Origin: Rhipicephalus microplus
Lineage: Eukaryota > Arthropoda > Arachnida > Ixodida > Ixodidae
Assembly (NCBI RefSeq): GCF_043290135.1
Contig: NC_134704.1
Span: 18,990,001-19,054,000 of the forward strand
DNA: 64,000 bases
Reading direction: 5' to 3'
Positions 10,995 through 23,839 of the stretch are shown in pieces. Each line of letters starts with the position of its first letter. The stretch's first letter is position 1. The position numbers were made by a program, and so were the translations under genes. The notes below the pieces were generated by a model. The model was not told the origin of the DNA, did no database searches, and was given only the letters and a program-made list of their open reading frames with translations.

Positions 10995-11132
10995 TGTAAC
11001 GACGAGAAATAAGACAAAGAGACAACGCCTTTGCTGCAGGCCGGCTGTTCTTTATCTAACTTCGTCTTCCTCTGCCTTTCCCAGCTCGCTGTCCCCGCGC
11101 CAGAAACCCCAGCGTCTTTCTTCATCATGACA
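10995..11132 (-). repeat. 5' LTR of the gag-only element
   Basis: 138 bp and identical by eye to 8561-8698. It starts TGTCATGATG and ends CGTCGTTACA on the minus strand. Confidence 0.95.
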
Positions 11133-11136
11133 CTGT

Positions 11137-11628
11137 TTTATTTTTTTTCTGAATTGCCTTTCAAGCTGTCTCGCTTCGCCCGGTAATTTGTGTGCTTAAC
11201 CATAATAGTGTGTGTAAGAAAGCACACAATAAGGGTACGAAGCAGTGCCGTACTGTGTGCCCCATGAAACGGCAAGATGTGAAACGTCAGTTTATATATA
11301 GAGTTCTCATTAAGCTCTTAGCGTGGTTAGTGCTTTTAAAACAAACGTGGCATGGCTTTATCATTATTGTTAACTATCGCTAGGTCGTATTCGTCTTAGC
11401 TCTCCACCAAGATTTTCTGGTCAGTCATGGAACTCTTTCTGATCAGGTGTCTGGGATACAACATAGCGTGGCCGGAAAATTATTTTCAAAAATGAATACA
11501 GAGGTAGATGTATTGCTGCGTTGTAGCATTTGGCGAGTGCAAACTTGAATATAGAAGCATGGCTTTTATTGCCAGACGTAGATTCCGACCCTTCCCAGCC
11601 CTCCATCAGTTTCAGTTTTGTTGATTAT
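11137..11628. other. Intergenic, nothing recognised
   Basis: No ORF or repeat family recognised between the LTR element and the RTE-like insertion. Confidence 0.5.
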
Positions 11629-11638
11629 GTACACAGTA

Positions 11639-11641
<3 letters not shown>

Positions 11642-11673
<32 letters not shown>

Positions 11674-12563
11674 GCCTGACTACGTCCACTGCAGGACAAA
11701 GGCCTCTCCCATGTTCCGCCAGTTAACCCGGTCCTGTGCTTGCTGCTGCCAATTTATACCCGCAAACTTCTTCATCTCATCTGCCCACCTAACCTTCTGT
11801 CTCCCCTTAACCCGCTTCCCTTCTCTGGGAATCCAGTTAGTTACCCTTAATGACCAGCGGTTGTGCTGTCTACGCGCTACATGCCCGGCCCATGTCTATT
11901 TCCTCTTCTTTATTTCAACTATGATATCCTCAACCCCCGTTTGTCCCCTAATCCACTCGGCTCTCTTCTTGTCTCTTAAGGTTACACCTACCATTTTTCT
12001 TTCCATTGCTCGCTGCATCGTCCGCAATTTAAGCTGGACCCTCTTTGTAAGTATCCATAGTTCTGCTCCATAGCTAAGTACCGGCAAGATACAGCTGTTA
12101 TATACCTTCCTCTTGAGGGATAGTGGCAATCTACCTATCATAATTTGAGAGTGCTTGCCGAATGTGCTCCACCCCATTCTTATTCTTCTAGTTACTTCAA
12201 TCTCGTGGTTCGGCTCGGCGGTTATTACCTGCCTTAAGTATACATAGTCTTTTACAACTTCAAGTGCACTATTACCTATCTCGAAGCGCTGCTCCTTTCC
12301 GAAATTGTTGTACATTACTTTCGTTTTCTGCAGTATAATTTTAAGACCCACCTTTCTGCTTTCCTTGTCTAACTCCGTAATCATGAGTTGCAATTCGTCC
12401 CCTGAGTTTCTCAGCAATGCAATGTCATCGGCGAAGCGCAGGTTACTAAGGTATTCTCCATTAACTCTTATCCCTAACTGTTCCCATTCTAGGCTTCTGA
12501 AAACCACCTGTAAGCACGCGGTGAATAGCATTGGGGAGATTGTGTCCCCCTGCCTTACACCCA
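11642..12563 (-). mobile_element. 5'-truncated RTE-like LINE with 13-bp target-site duplication
   Basis: Minus-strand non-LTR element. Its 3' end is a (TGA/ATG)n tail of about ten units (plus-strand TCA repeats at 11642-11672). The exact duplication GTACACAGTACAT at 11629-11641 and 12564-12576 brackets the element and fixes its ends. The 5' cut falls inside the reverse transcriptase, just upstream of the LGVRQGDTISP motif. Confidence 0.95.
11896..12563 (-). pseudogene. RTE-type reverse transcriptase, C-terminal half
   Basis: The frame carries GVRQGDTISPMLF (RT block 4), LRFADDIALL (catalytic FADD block), and a downstream thumb and C-terminal stretch with GYxYL-type (VKDYVYLRQVIT) and LPVLSYGAELWILT motifs typical of RTE/craniate-like LINEs. 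Endonuclease and RT blocks 0-3 are missing because of 5' truncation, so it cannot work. The frame runs upstream of 12563 only because flanking DNA happens to stay open. It encoded the enzyme for target-primed reverse transcription. Confidence 0.9.
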
Positions 12564-12576
12564 GTACACAGTACAT

Positions 12577-15324
<2,748 letters not shown>

Positions 15325-15538
15325 GTGGACGTCTCAAAACAACGATATGATTATGATGGACGCTGTAGTGAAGGGCTCTGGAAATTTCGCCATCCTGTGG
15401 TCTTTACCATGCAATGACAACGCACAATACATGGGCTTCTAGCATTGAGTCTCCATGGAAAAGTGACTACCGTGGTCGGCATCGAACCCGCGACCACCCT
15501 CGGCCGAGCACCGTAACCATCACACTATACCGCGATGG
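15325..15538 (-). mobile_element. Diverged Ruka-type SINE
   Basis: Minus strand follows the SINE order: head near CCGCGGTATAGTGTGATGG, B box GGTTCGATGCC, body, GAGCCCTTCACTACAGCG. It has many changes and indels. Old copy, no clear duplication. Confidence 0.75.
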
Positions 15539-15689
15539 ACTGCAAGTGATGCATGCGTGGTATATCAAATACATGGAACGTGAATGTTCTGTAATACATG
15601 GCATGTGAATCTCTGAAATGATGAACGAAATAAAATTCAAAAGATCACAGCATATCCACGGAGTGAATGATGATGAGTGGGACGAAGCG

Positions 15690-15908
15690 TCCGTCAGCCC
15701 GTCCGCGCTTCCGTCCGTCCGCGCGACCATCCGTGCGTCAATCCATGCGTCCGTCCGTCTATCCATGCGTCCTTCCGGGCGTCCGTCCATCCATCTGTCC
15801 GTCCGTTCGTGCGTCCATCCGTCCGTATGTGCGCGCGTCCATACCTCTGTCCATCCACCTTCTGGTCTGTCTGTCTGTCTGTCTGTCCATCCATCCGTGC
15901 GTCCATCT
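15690..15908. repeat. Degenerate CGTC/ATCC minisatellite
   Basis: About 220 bp built from 4-base CGTC, ATCC and TGCG words (GTCCGTCC, GCGTCCATCC and similar) in irregular order. It stays open in several frames, giving spurious RPSVRPS-like ORFs. Confidence 0.95.
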
Positions 15909-15977
15909 AGGGAACACTCCAAGTACTGCCATCTTCCATCCCCTGTGGCACATACCCGCTCCGAGCGTCCCAAGACA

Positions 15978-16088
15978 ACCATATATGAATATGAGAGACG
16001 CCGTAGTGCCGCAACACGGCTGGGATTCAATCCCGTGACCTGCGAGTCAGCAGCCGAGTGCCTTAGCCACTAGACTACCGTGGCGGGT
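15978..16088 (-). mobile_element. SINE with large internal deletion
   Basis: Both ends of the Ruka-type SINE are present (ATGAGAGACGCCGTAGTG, then GGGATTCAATCCCGTGACC and the head). The central ~110 bases are missing. Confidence 0.85.
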
Positions 16089-16217
16089 GCTCATAAACTC
16101 CAACATGCCTATCTGTGGTGTCAGCCAGGGAAACTACACGGTGTGCAGAATGTTTAGAGCCGGCAACCTTACTTGGCGTGACATGAAGCAACGTCTATAC
16201 GAACTCGTTCCTTGCAA

Positions 16218-16448
16218 CCGCCGCGATGGTCTGATGGTTACATGCGCGGTTGTTGACCCGAAGATCACGGGTTCGGATCCCGGCCGTGGAGGCTGTATTT
16301 CGATGGAGGCGAAAATGCTAGAAGCCCGTGCGCCTAGGTTGGGGTGCACGTTGAAAACCTCAGGTGGTCGAAATCACCAGAGCCCCCTATAAGCGCATCT
16401 TTCGTAATCATATCGTGGTTCATCGGACGTAACCCCCCCCCCCCCCCC
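16218..16448 (+). mobile_element. Diverged SINE ending in a C tract
   Basis: The tRNA-like head (CGCGATGGTCTGATGG; GGTTCGGATCCC) and body follow Ruka order. After GGACGTAA the expected CCCCACATATC tail is replaced by about 16 cytosines. Confidence 0.8.
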
Positions 16449-17002
16449 ATTATCATTACCTCCAGTGCATGCTATAGAACAAACTCATCGTTCTAAAGAA
16501 CTTCTCGTTTTTTTATTATTCAATTTTCATCCTTTTTTTGTTCCTTGACAACCTCTGGGGCATTACAAACTGTGGCGAAAGCAGAGTGTGTCTTGCATGG
16601 GTGTTCCTGCGGGCTGTAAGGTCCTCATCACGCTACAGCTGTCAAGGAGTTTCCGGAAGTCTGATGTTTTCATGAGCGTATAGTGCCCTGCATGAGGTCA
16701 CGTGAACTGTTAATTCCGCGCATATAGTACAGGTACGAGGTGGCGAAGGTTTACGAGAATTGTTCACACAGCTCGGGTGCACCCACCTTCTTTCCAAAAT
16801 GAAAGAAGTCAGTGTGATCACATTTGAAAAAGACAAAAAAAAGTATCCGGCAACAACAAACGTGAAAGATGCGCCTGTCGCATCGCGGGGATGCGTTGTT
16901 TGGCCGCTGTCAAAGGGAGCGAACAAAGCTTTAACACATCTCGCCTTCTTTTATAGGACCTTAAAACAACTTGCGATAATAGTTCGTAATAATACTGATT
17001 GT
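16449..17002. other. Intergenic, nothing recognised
   Basis: No recognisable gene or repeat. Confidence 0.5.
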
Positions 17003-17021
17003 TGGCCTAGTTGGTATTTAC

Positions 17022-17182
17022 TTAATGGCATGATTTGGCCGCAAAAGAGACACATACAAGAAAAGGAACACTCAAACGACAAGCACAGGCGGCACTTCCA
17101 AGTTGGAAGTGCCGCCTGTGCTTGTCGTTTGAGTGTTCCTTTTCTTGTATGTGTCTCTTTTGCGGCCAAATCATGCCATTAA
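17022..17182. repeat. Perfect 161-bp palindrome (80-bp arms, 1-base centre)
   Basis: Bases 17022-17101 are the exact reverse complement of 17103-17182 around a single central base at 17102. GGCCTAGTTGGT lies at 17004-17015, just outside the left arm. The stem holds a GCAAAAGAGACACA...CGACAAGC segment like the A- and AC-rich stems of the other foldbacks here. No mismatch was seen over 80 pairs. Confidence 0.97.
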
Positions 17183-17259
17183 ATAATAGTTCGCGCAAAC
17201 ACCGACTGATATATGCCAGAAAAGACAAGCTCACGTGAATTTTTTTAGTATTTTTTCGG

Positions 17260-17260
<1 letters not shown>

Positions 17261-17349
<89 letters not shown>

Positions 17350-17358
17350 TGTGTGTGT
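17261..17358. repeat. (TA)n(GT)n microsatellite
   Basis: About 42 TA units followed by a short GT run. Confidence 0.98.
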
Positions 17359-17656
17359 TTTACTTCATTGTTCCATCATAATATGCTAAAGACTGGGTGT
17401 CCTAACACGGACGCAACAAAGCAGTCGATGCACCCCGATAGCCGGCTGACAACTTCAGAGACGCACAACGTCGGAAAATAAAAAAAATAGCTGGTTGTCT
17501 GGTGGTAACCTTATTAGATTGTTCTGCAGGGTCCTGCAAGATTGTCCTGCAAGACAACGACGAAGTGTCTATTTCATAGAACGCTTGTACCCTTGTCTCA
17601 AATTTTCTATTTGTTTTACTGCAAATTCTGGGAGCTGCTGCTCCCTCCTTGCGAGA

Positions 17657-18994
17657 ATGAATGAAGAAGCCTCTCAGGATTTTCGAGGTGAACAACCACT
17701 ACGTCTGGCAGCGGCTAGGAAACGTGGGACCACCTCAAGTGGCACAGACAGCGAGGCAACGGAGCTCTATTCCGACGGTTTCAAGTCATCGGATGACGAC
17801 TACACAGTCGTCATGAGCCGCAATGCAAAAAGAAGACTGCTACGAACATCGTGGATGACGAGTATATCCACCGTGCAGGCTACCGCGCAGCGTTGGCCAC
17901 ACACTATACTCTTCATGGCTGTGGACCCTTCAGCCAACCTACGGCGGCTTAACAAGCAAGTCCTCTCTGCATACCTCGAAGGACTCGCTCCAAATGAAAT
18001 TAAAGACGTCAGGATCAACTCACGGAAGAATATTCTGGCAGTTGATGTTCTACACCGTAGTGCGCTGCAAAGCCTACAGAACATCTCGGAAATCGACAGA
18101 GTCACAGTTAAATCAGTGATCCCCTCTGACTGTAAGGGCAGTGTTGGCATCATTTATGACGTGGACATTTCCATTCCCGCAGACGATTTCCCAATCTTGA
18201 TAAAGCCAACTACAGACGACATCCTCATCAAGCACATCACAAGGCTTGGTCAGTCACGATGCCTGAAGATTGTTTTTGAGGGAGACAGTCTTCTCCCACA
18301 CGTCAAAGATGGTCACGTTCGCCATCAGGTCCAGCCATTCATACCGAAGCCCCTACAATGCTTCAGATTCTTCAAGATGGGACATGTCAAAGGAGTATGT
18401 ACCAGCAATGTCGTGTGCCCGCGGTGTGCCGAACCTCATTCAGAAGTCACCTGCCACGCAACTGCGTTCAAATGCTCCAATTGCCACGGCGCTCATAAAG
18501 CGTCGTCTGAAGATTGCCCACAAGGGAGAAATGAACGCGCGGTGCTGAAACGCATGGTGCGCGACAATTCAACGCACAGGGAAGCCGCTGCTACTGTCAG
18601 GCGACGTCGGCGTCACCACAGAAGATCATCACGCAACGTGACATATGCCGATAGAGACCCGTCATCTCAAGCAAGAAGAAATGCACCCCCATCGTCAAGC
18701 TCTGCGAAGACGGATACACCGAAAACAGAATCAGGGTCAAGACTCCCACCTCGTGAAGAGTGGCCATCACTTCCACGAACACAGCCTGTTTCAAAGGTGC
18801 ATCGATCCCCGCCAACCTCGATGCCATCACAAACCACTGATGAAAAGACAACTGAGGATCGCCAGGTCATCAACATGTTGCAGACCCTTATGAGCGCAAT
18901 GCGCATGCTCCTAGGCAACATGAACACCCCATCAGCGCAGAGCGCACTCCAATTGCTGGACACTTTGAGTCTGGTGCTTGCAGCTCTAAGGTAA
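17657..18994 (+). CDS. LINE ORF1, gag-like nucleic-acid-binding protein
   Basis: A 445-residue frame. The ATG at 17657 (MNEEASQDFRGEQ) is the first methionine codon in a frame that is open from 17495. The N-terminal part is charged. The middle (around ILFMAVDPSANLRRLNKQVL) matches the RNA-recognition-like region common in Jockey/I ORF1. The C-terminal half has three cysteine knuckles: CFRFFKMGHVKGVC (second Cys replaced by Phe), CPRCAEPHSEVTC and CSNCHGAHKASSEDC. A basic, proline- and serine-rich tail follows. It would coat the element RNA and chaperone it. ORF2 starts five bases after its stop. The frame is intact although the first knuckle is probably damaged. Confidence 0.88.
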   Translation: MNEEASQDFRGEQPLRLAAARKRGTTSSGTDSEATELYSDGFKSSDDDYTVVMSRNAKRRLLRTSWMTSISTVQATAQRWPHTILFMAVDPSANLRRLNKQVLSAYLEGLAPNEIKDVRINSRKNILAVDVLHRSALQSLQNISEIDRVTVKSVIPSDCKGSVGIIYDVDISIPADDFPILIKPTTDDILIKHITRLGQSRCLKIVFEGDSLLPHVKDGHVRHQVQPFIPKPLQCFRFFKMGHVKGVCTSNVVCPRCAEPHSEVTCHATAFKCSNCHGAHKASSEDCPQGRNERAVLKRMVRDNSTHREAAATVRRRRRHHRRSSRNVTYADRDPSSQARRNAPPSSSSAKTDTPKTESGSRLPPREEWPSLPRTQPVSKVHRSPPTSMPSQTTDEKTTEDRQVINMLQTLMSAMRMLLGNMNTPSAQSALQLLDTLSLVLAALR

Positions 18995-18998
18995 AACG

Positions 18999-21900
18999 AT
19001 GGCCCGCAACATGTTATCCTTTTGCGAGGAGGTCAAGAACGCATCTGTCCTTCAGTGGAATGCCAGAGGACTTAGGGCGCGTATGTCCGAGTTCCAGCAA
19101 TATGTATTCACGAACCAGTTCTCCATAATTGTGATTTGTGAACCGAACCTGTCAGCCCAGATGAGACCGTCTGGATATGAGTGCTTTATGTCTTCTACCC
19201 ACGGAAAGCGCAGCAAGGTCGTTGTGTTCATATGGCGCGACTTAACTTATGTTCATCACCCTGTACCCCATGACGAAGAAAACCAGTACGTTTGCCTAAC
19301 AGTAAAAAAAACAAGAAGACCACATTCACCATCATCGGAGCCTACTTACATTCATCAAGTCGTCTAGACCGAGAGCGCTTGCACGGAATTTTGAATGCAA
19401 CTCTCCAGCCATGGGTGATAACTGGTGACTTCAAAGCCCACCACTACTTATGGGGAAGCTCCAGGGTCAACACTAGAGGTAGACAGTTAGTGTCTTTCGC
19501 TTCTGAATGTGAACTTATCCTCGTGAATGATGGCAGCCCTACTTATCTGCGCGGATCGGCCCATAGCAGTTGCCTGAACCTCACTTTCGTCTCACGCTCG
19601 TTCACACGCTGAGTGCACTAGTTTTCAGATTTGGAAACAAGGGGTAGTGACCACATCCCAACATACCTGAAGATTGACGGCTTTCCAAGTCTCAAGTCCT
19701 TCAGAGCCGCCCAGTGCACCGATTGGCAAAAATACAAGTTAATCATGGAAGACTATGTTGGCGCCTCACCTTTCAATCTAGAGGACGCAATAAAGTGTGC
19801 CCTACAGTAAACGACGCGTTCGCTTCCGGTGAGCTCATCTCGCACTGATATGGACATTGATCTCGAGAAGCTCCGAGCGATTCGTCGTCGTGCAGAACGA
19901 CGTTATAGACGCACGAGGTCACTTGATGATCTGAGAGTGGCCAGACGCACACAAAAGAAAATGCAGCATCACATGGACAAGTTGGACAAGCAACGATGGG
20001 TATCTTTTTGCGAGTCTTTGGATCCCAGAAAGCCTCTGTCACTGATCTGGAGAACTGTCCGGGGTCTTCGTACAACCATTACTCAGCGCTACCCATTAAA
20101 ATCTCTGGCACTTCACTTACGCTGCGAAGAGATTGATGTCGCAGACTCCTTCTGTCGAAGGAGTGCCTGCGGCTCACATTTAACTGGGACAAAGACGCCC
20201 GAAATTTCTGTATCCTCACGTGATCCCCGAATGGAGATTTCGTTTTCAATGGACGAACTAAACGCTGCGCTTGCTTTGTGTAGCCGTTCTTCAGCGCCAG
20301 GACCTGACGGCATTACTTACCGCGCTCTGTGTCACCTAGGAGATCAAGCTCGGCAGGCACTCTTGCAGCTGTACAACGACTCCTGGCAAACTGGCATGGT
20401 TCCACAGGAATGGAAGTCAAGTCGCCTGATTCCACTTCTCAAAGCCGGCAAGTCACCCTTGGACATTTCCTCTTACCGCCCGATTGCCCTCGCGAGCTGT
20501 GTGGGAAAAGTTATGGAAAGGATGACTTCAACGCGTCTGGAATGGTGCTTAGAGTTCCACGAAATAAATCCAGATGCCATGTCCGGGTTCAGATGAGGCC
20601 GCTCGTCAATTGACAATGTAGTTGACTTGGTGACATATGTAGAACACCAGAAGGCCTGCAAACGATTATCTGCTGCTCTATTTCTTGACGTTAAAGGGGC
20701 CTACGACAATGTCACCCACGAAGCCATTCTCAGCGCACTAGAAGGAGTGGGACTCGGTGGCAGGATATATATATATACGTGGGTTCTGAGCTACCTACAG
20801 AGTAAATCATTTCACGTGCAGACAGAGAATGGCCTGACACCCGAGTATTACTGCAGCCGAGGAGTCCCGCAAGGCGGAGTGCTAAGCCCGACGCTGTTCA
20901 ACCTAACACTCATTGAACTAGTTGGCAAGCAACCAAGCAGTGTATGACTTTCCCTTTGTGCTGATGACATCTCTGTGTGGACATCAGGGGTTACTCGACT
21001 TCAACTTCGCGCTCGACTTCAGAAGGCAGCATCAGTGACATCATGCCACTTACGCAAACAAGGGCTTGAAATCTCAAGTGAGAAGTGTGCAGTCGTGGCC
21101 TTCACCAGAAAACCAATATCCGCTTACGGCATATCAATTAACGGGCAGTTGGTGTCATGAAGCCGGAGTCACAGGTTCTTGGGAGTCGTAATCGACCGAA
21201 ACCTGTCTTGGACACCCAACGTAAACTACGTGAAAAAGCGGCTGACTGCCATTTGTCACTTATTCAGGTTTCTTGCTGGGAAAAGTTCGGGAATGTCTGT
21301 CGAGTCTACGTTACAGCTGTACAAGGTATTATTTACTGGATTCCTGCTGTATAGCCTACCTGTTATATCTAACACGTGCAAAACGAACCTGCGCACAATC
21401 CAAAATATTTGAGCCCAAGCGCTTAGGATATGCCTTGGTTTACCCCGCTGCGCATCGACAGCTGAAACAATTGCCATTGCACAGGACTACTGGATCGTGA
21501 CGCACATCACCATTGAAACGATGCGAACGTACCTCAGGCAACATGCTAGGAATCCTTCCCACCACTTGGCAACCCTCGCTACTGAGAGGCCCCGCACGAA
21601 ATATAGTGCAATTGTCTGCGCTCATCGTGCGTCGTTTACGTCAGGTTTTACGCCTGCTAAGAAACTGGTGTATCCTCCGTGGTGCCTGACGCTTCCACAA
21701 GTACGTGTTTCAATTCCAGGAATACCGAAAAAATAAAATTTGCCTTCATCAGTCCTAAAACAATTGAGCTTGAGCCATCTGCACGAAATGTACAACAACC
21801 GCGGGCACATATACACCGATGGTTCAACTACATCGTTTGATTCTGGTGGTGCGGTGGTGAATCCAGCTAGAGGAATCACTCTGCGAATCAAACTGTCACA

Positions 21901-22664
21901 TATCACTACGTCCACAGCGGCAGAACTTGCGGCTTTGCGTGGCGCCATAGAGTACATCAAATCCCAAAGACCGAGTAAATGGGCTGTGTTTTCCGACTCA
22001 AAATCAGCCCTACAGAGCATGCAGTCAGTCCTTCAACGAGGTTGCCATTAACAATTAACTTACGAAGTTTTCAAGCTCGTTCACCACGTCACATAAACAG
22101 GCCACGTGGTCAAGTTTCAGTGGCTTCCTGGCCATTGTGGGATCAGTGGCAATGATTCCGCAGACAACGCGGCTCGCACATCGCACCAAGAAGAGCACAC
22201 CCTTCCGTTTCCTTTGTCAAGGACTGACGCTGCAAAGCAACTTCGTCACCTGGCACGTAGTCTGAGTCTGCGGGAGTTGAACACCCCAAGCATAAGACAT
22301 ACGACACTATACCAAATAAACCCTCGACTGGAACTTCGACCTCCATCCGGACTTCGTCGACGTGAAGCTTTACTTTTTTGTCGCCTTTGTTGGGGGGGTC
22401 GCCTTCACAAAAGCATATAGAACCCTCATCGGATTGACCGACAATGCGGAATGCGACGTCTGCTGCACCAAAGACATCGACCATCTGATATGCCATTGCC
22501 CTCGATTTGCTTCAGAAAGACAGAAGCTTTCGGACGCATTGCGACAATTGGACGATCGGCCACTCTCTGTGCAGATGCTACTGGAACACCGTCATCGCCT
22601 TTCGTCGGCTAAAAAAAGCAGTCAAAGCTGTCTTGTGCTTTTTGAGGACTACAGGCCTATGTGA
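18999..22664 (+). pseudogene. LINE ORF2: endonuclease-RT-RNase H, broken
   Basis: It starts at ATG 18999 with an APE-type endonuclease (VLQWNARGLRARMSEF; GDFKAHHYLWGS; SCLNLTFVS). The usual Asn of GDFNAHH is Lys here and the usual Asp of SxLDLTF is Asn, so the nuclease is likely inactive. A frameshift sits at an 8-A run (19304-19311). RT follows from about 20250 with SSAPGPDGI, FLDVKGAYDNV, GVPQGGVLSP and CADDISVW (YADD box with Cys). Stops fall at 19612, about 19810, 20596, 20947 and 21160. RNase H follows near 21800-22200 (IYTDGSTT, AAELAALRGAI, FSDSKSALQ, WLPGHCGISGNDSAD). The C-terminus has a CDVCC...H-x4-C knuckle. It is the replication enzyme of the element, now non-functional. Confidence 0.9.
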
Positions 22665-22911
22665 CCCCCTTTAACTTTTGTGTAGTGCCACCGCTGCATA
22701 CGCGCCAGCCGATTTACTGACAATCCTCCTTTTTTCTCTCTCTCTCTTTCTCTTCTCTTTCCTCTCTCTCTCTCTCATCTTTATGCCCCCTTCCTATTCC
22801 CCCAGCATAGGGTAGCAAACCGGGCACGTGCCTGGTTAACCTCCCTGCCTTCCCTCTTGTTGTTTACCCCCCCCCCCCCCTTGCAGGGTTTTAAGCGACT
22901 CGCGGGCTCTT

Positions 22912-23155
22912 GCCCCGCCGTCATGGTCTAGTGGCTAAGGTACTCGGCTGCTGACCCGCAGGTCGCGGAATCGAATCCCGGTGGCGGCTGCTGCAATTCC
23001 GATGGAGGCGAGAATGTTGTAGGCCCGTGTACTTAGATTTGGGTGCACGTTAAAGAACCCCAGGTGGTCGAAATTTCCGGAGCCCTCCACCGCGGCATCT
23101 CTCATAATCATATCGGGGTTTCGAGACGTTAAACACCACAAACCAATCAATCAAC
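22912..23155 (+). mobile_element. Ruka-type SINE
   Basis: Full-length copy from CCCCGCCGTCATGG to (CAAT)n. It lies just downstream of the LINE 3' end. No convincing target-site duplication. Confidence 0.93.
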
Positions 23156-23659
23156 CCGCGGGGTTAGGTATATCACGATGGGAGGCCGAGATATTGTCTT
23201 AGTGCAAGGCACGAACACTAATCTACGCATGCCCACGCAACAGGCGATTATTATCAATCTGGCAAGCGTGCTGGTCTCCATGTAAGATGTCTTTTGAGGC
23301 AATTCATTTGTTTTTTATGCAAGTTCATCAATATTTGGCGCACGCAAGCGCTACCACTAACATTGATACGTCATACTTCAACCGTTAAACTCGTTTTATA
23401 GTTTTCATGCCGAAAAAACTTCGCATTCATCGAATTTCAGCCTGAGTTCACACTCTCGACAGTTTAAAGAGAGGCTAAATGGTGAGCATGCGGTTAGCGA
23501 TCTCTTATGTCCCAATATTATTCTGTGCGTCGTATAGCTAGAAAAGGCCGCAGCCAAAAGGCAACGTATACACGCAACCCGCAATCAGTTAATTTGTTGG
23601 TGTGTTTTACGCAACAAGTATCACTCCGCTTCTTGTCAATCACTCGCTCCTTCTTTCTC
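23156..23659. other. Intergenic, nothing recognised
   Basis: No recognised gene or repeat. Confidence 0.5.
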
Positions 23660-23827
23660 TTCTATGCAGGAAAAATTGCGCTAAAATAGAAAAGACACCA
23701 CAAAGAAGGAACACTTAAACAGATCGAGCGCAAATCTTCGAGCGCAAAACAGATTGCGCTCGATCTGTTTAAGTGTTCCTTCTTTGTGGTGTCTTTTCTA
23801 TTTTAGCGCAATTTTTCCTGCATAGAA
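23660..23827. repeat. Perfect inverted repeat, 74-bp arms, 20-base loop
   Basis: 23660-23733 is the exact reverse complement of 23754-23827; the loop is 23734-23753. ACCAACTAGCCC follows just outside the right arm, the reverse complement of the GGGCTAGTTGGT motif. The stem contains GCGCTAAAATAGAAAAG...GATCGAGCGCAA. Confidence 0.97.
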
Positions 23828-23839
23828 TGAACCAACTAG

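Larger units (their letters stand above)
8561..11132 (-). mobile_element. Gag-only LTR retrotransposon with identical LTRs
   Basis: Two 138-bp direct repeats that look identical by eye, each TG...CA on the minus strand, bound a 2.3 kb interior. The element is flanked by a 4-bp direct repeat CTGT (8557-8560 and 11133-11136). A tRNA-complementary primer site follows the 5' LTR. The interior carries one long minus-strand ORF with a gag-like domain and no protease, reverse transcriptase or integrase. It is therefore non-autonomous and must have been moved in trans. LTR identity indicates a very recent insertion. Confidence 0.92.
17450..22885 (+). mobile_element. Near full-length decayed LINE (RNase H-bearing, I/Jockey-like)
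   Basis: Two ORFs in the usual order, ORF1 (gag-like) then ORF2 (endonuclease, reverse transcriptase, RNase H), followed by a 3' UTR with a CT-rich stretch and a terminal run of cytosines. The RNase H downstream of RT points to the I-like group of LINEs. The 5' end is not defined. A second copy of the 3' end lies at about 30490-31030. ORF2 has several stops and at least one frameshift, so this copy is dead. Confidence 0.9.

Noticed and set aside
15618..16073. ORFs rich in RPSVRPS or DGRTDGW repeats
   Set aside because: Produced by the CGTC/ATCC minisatellite on both strands.
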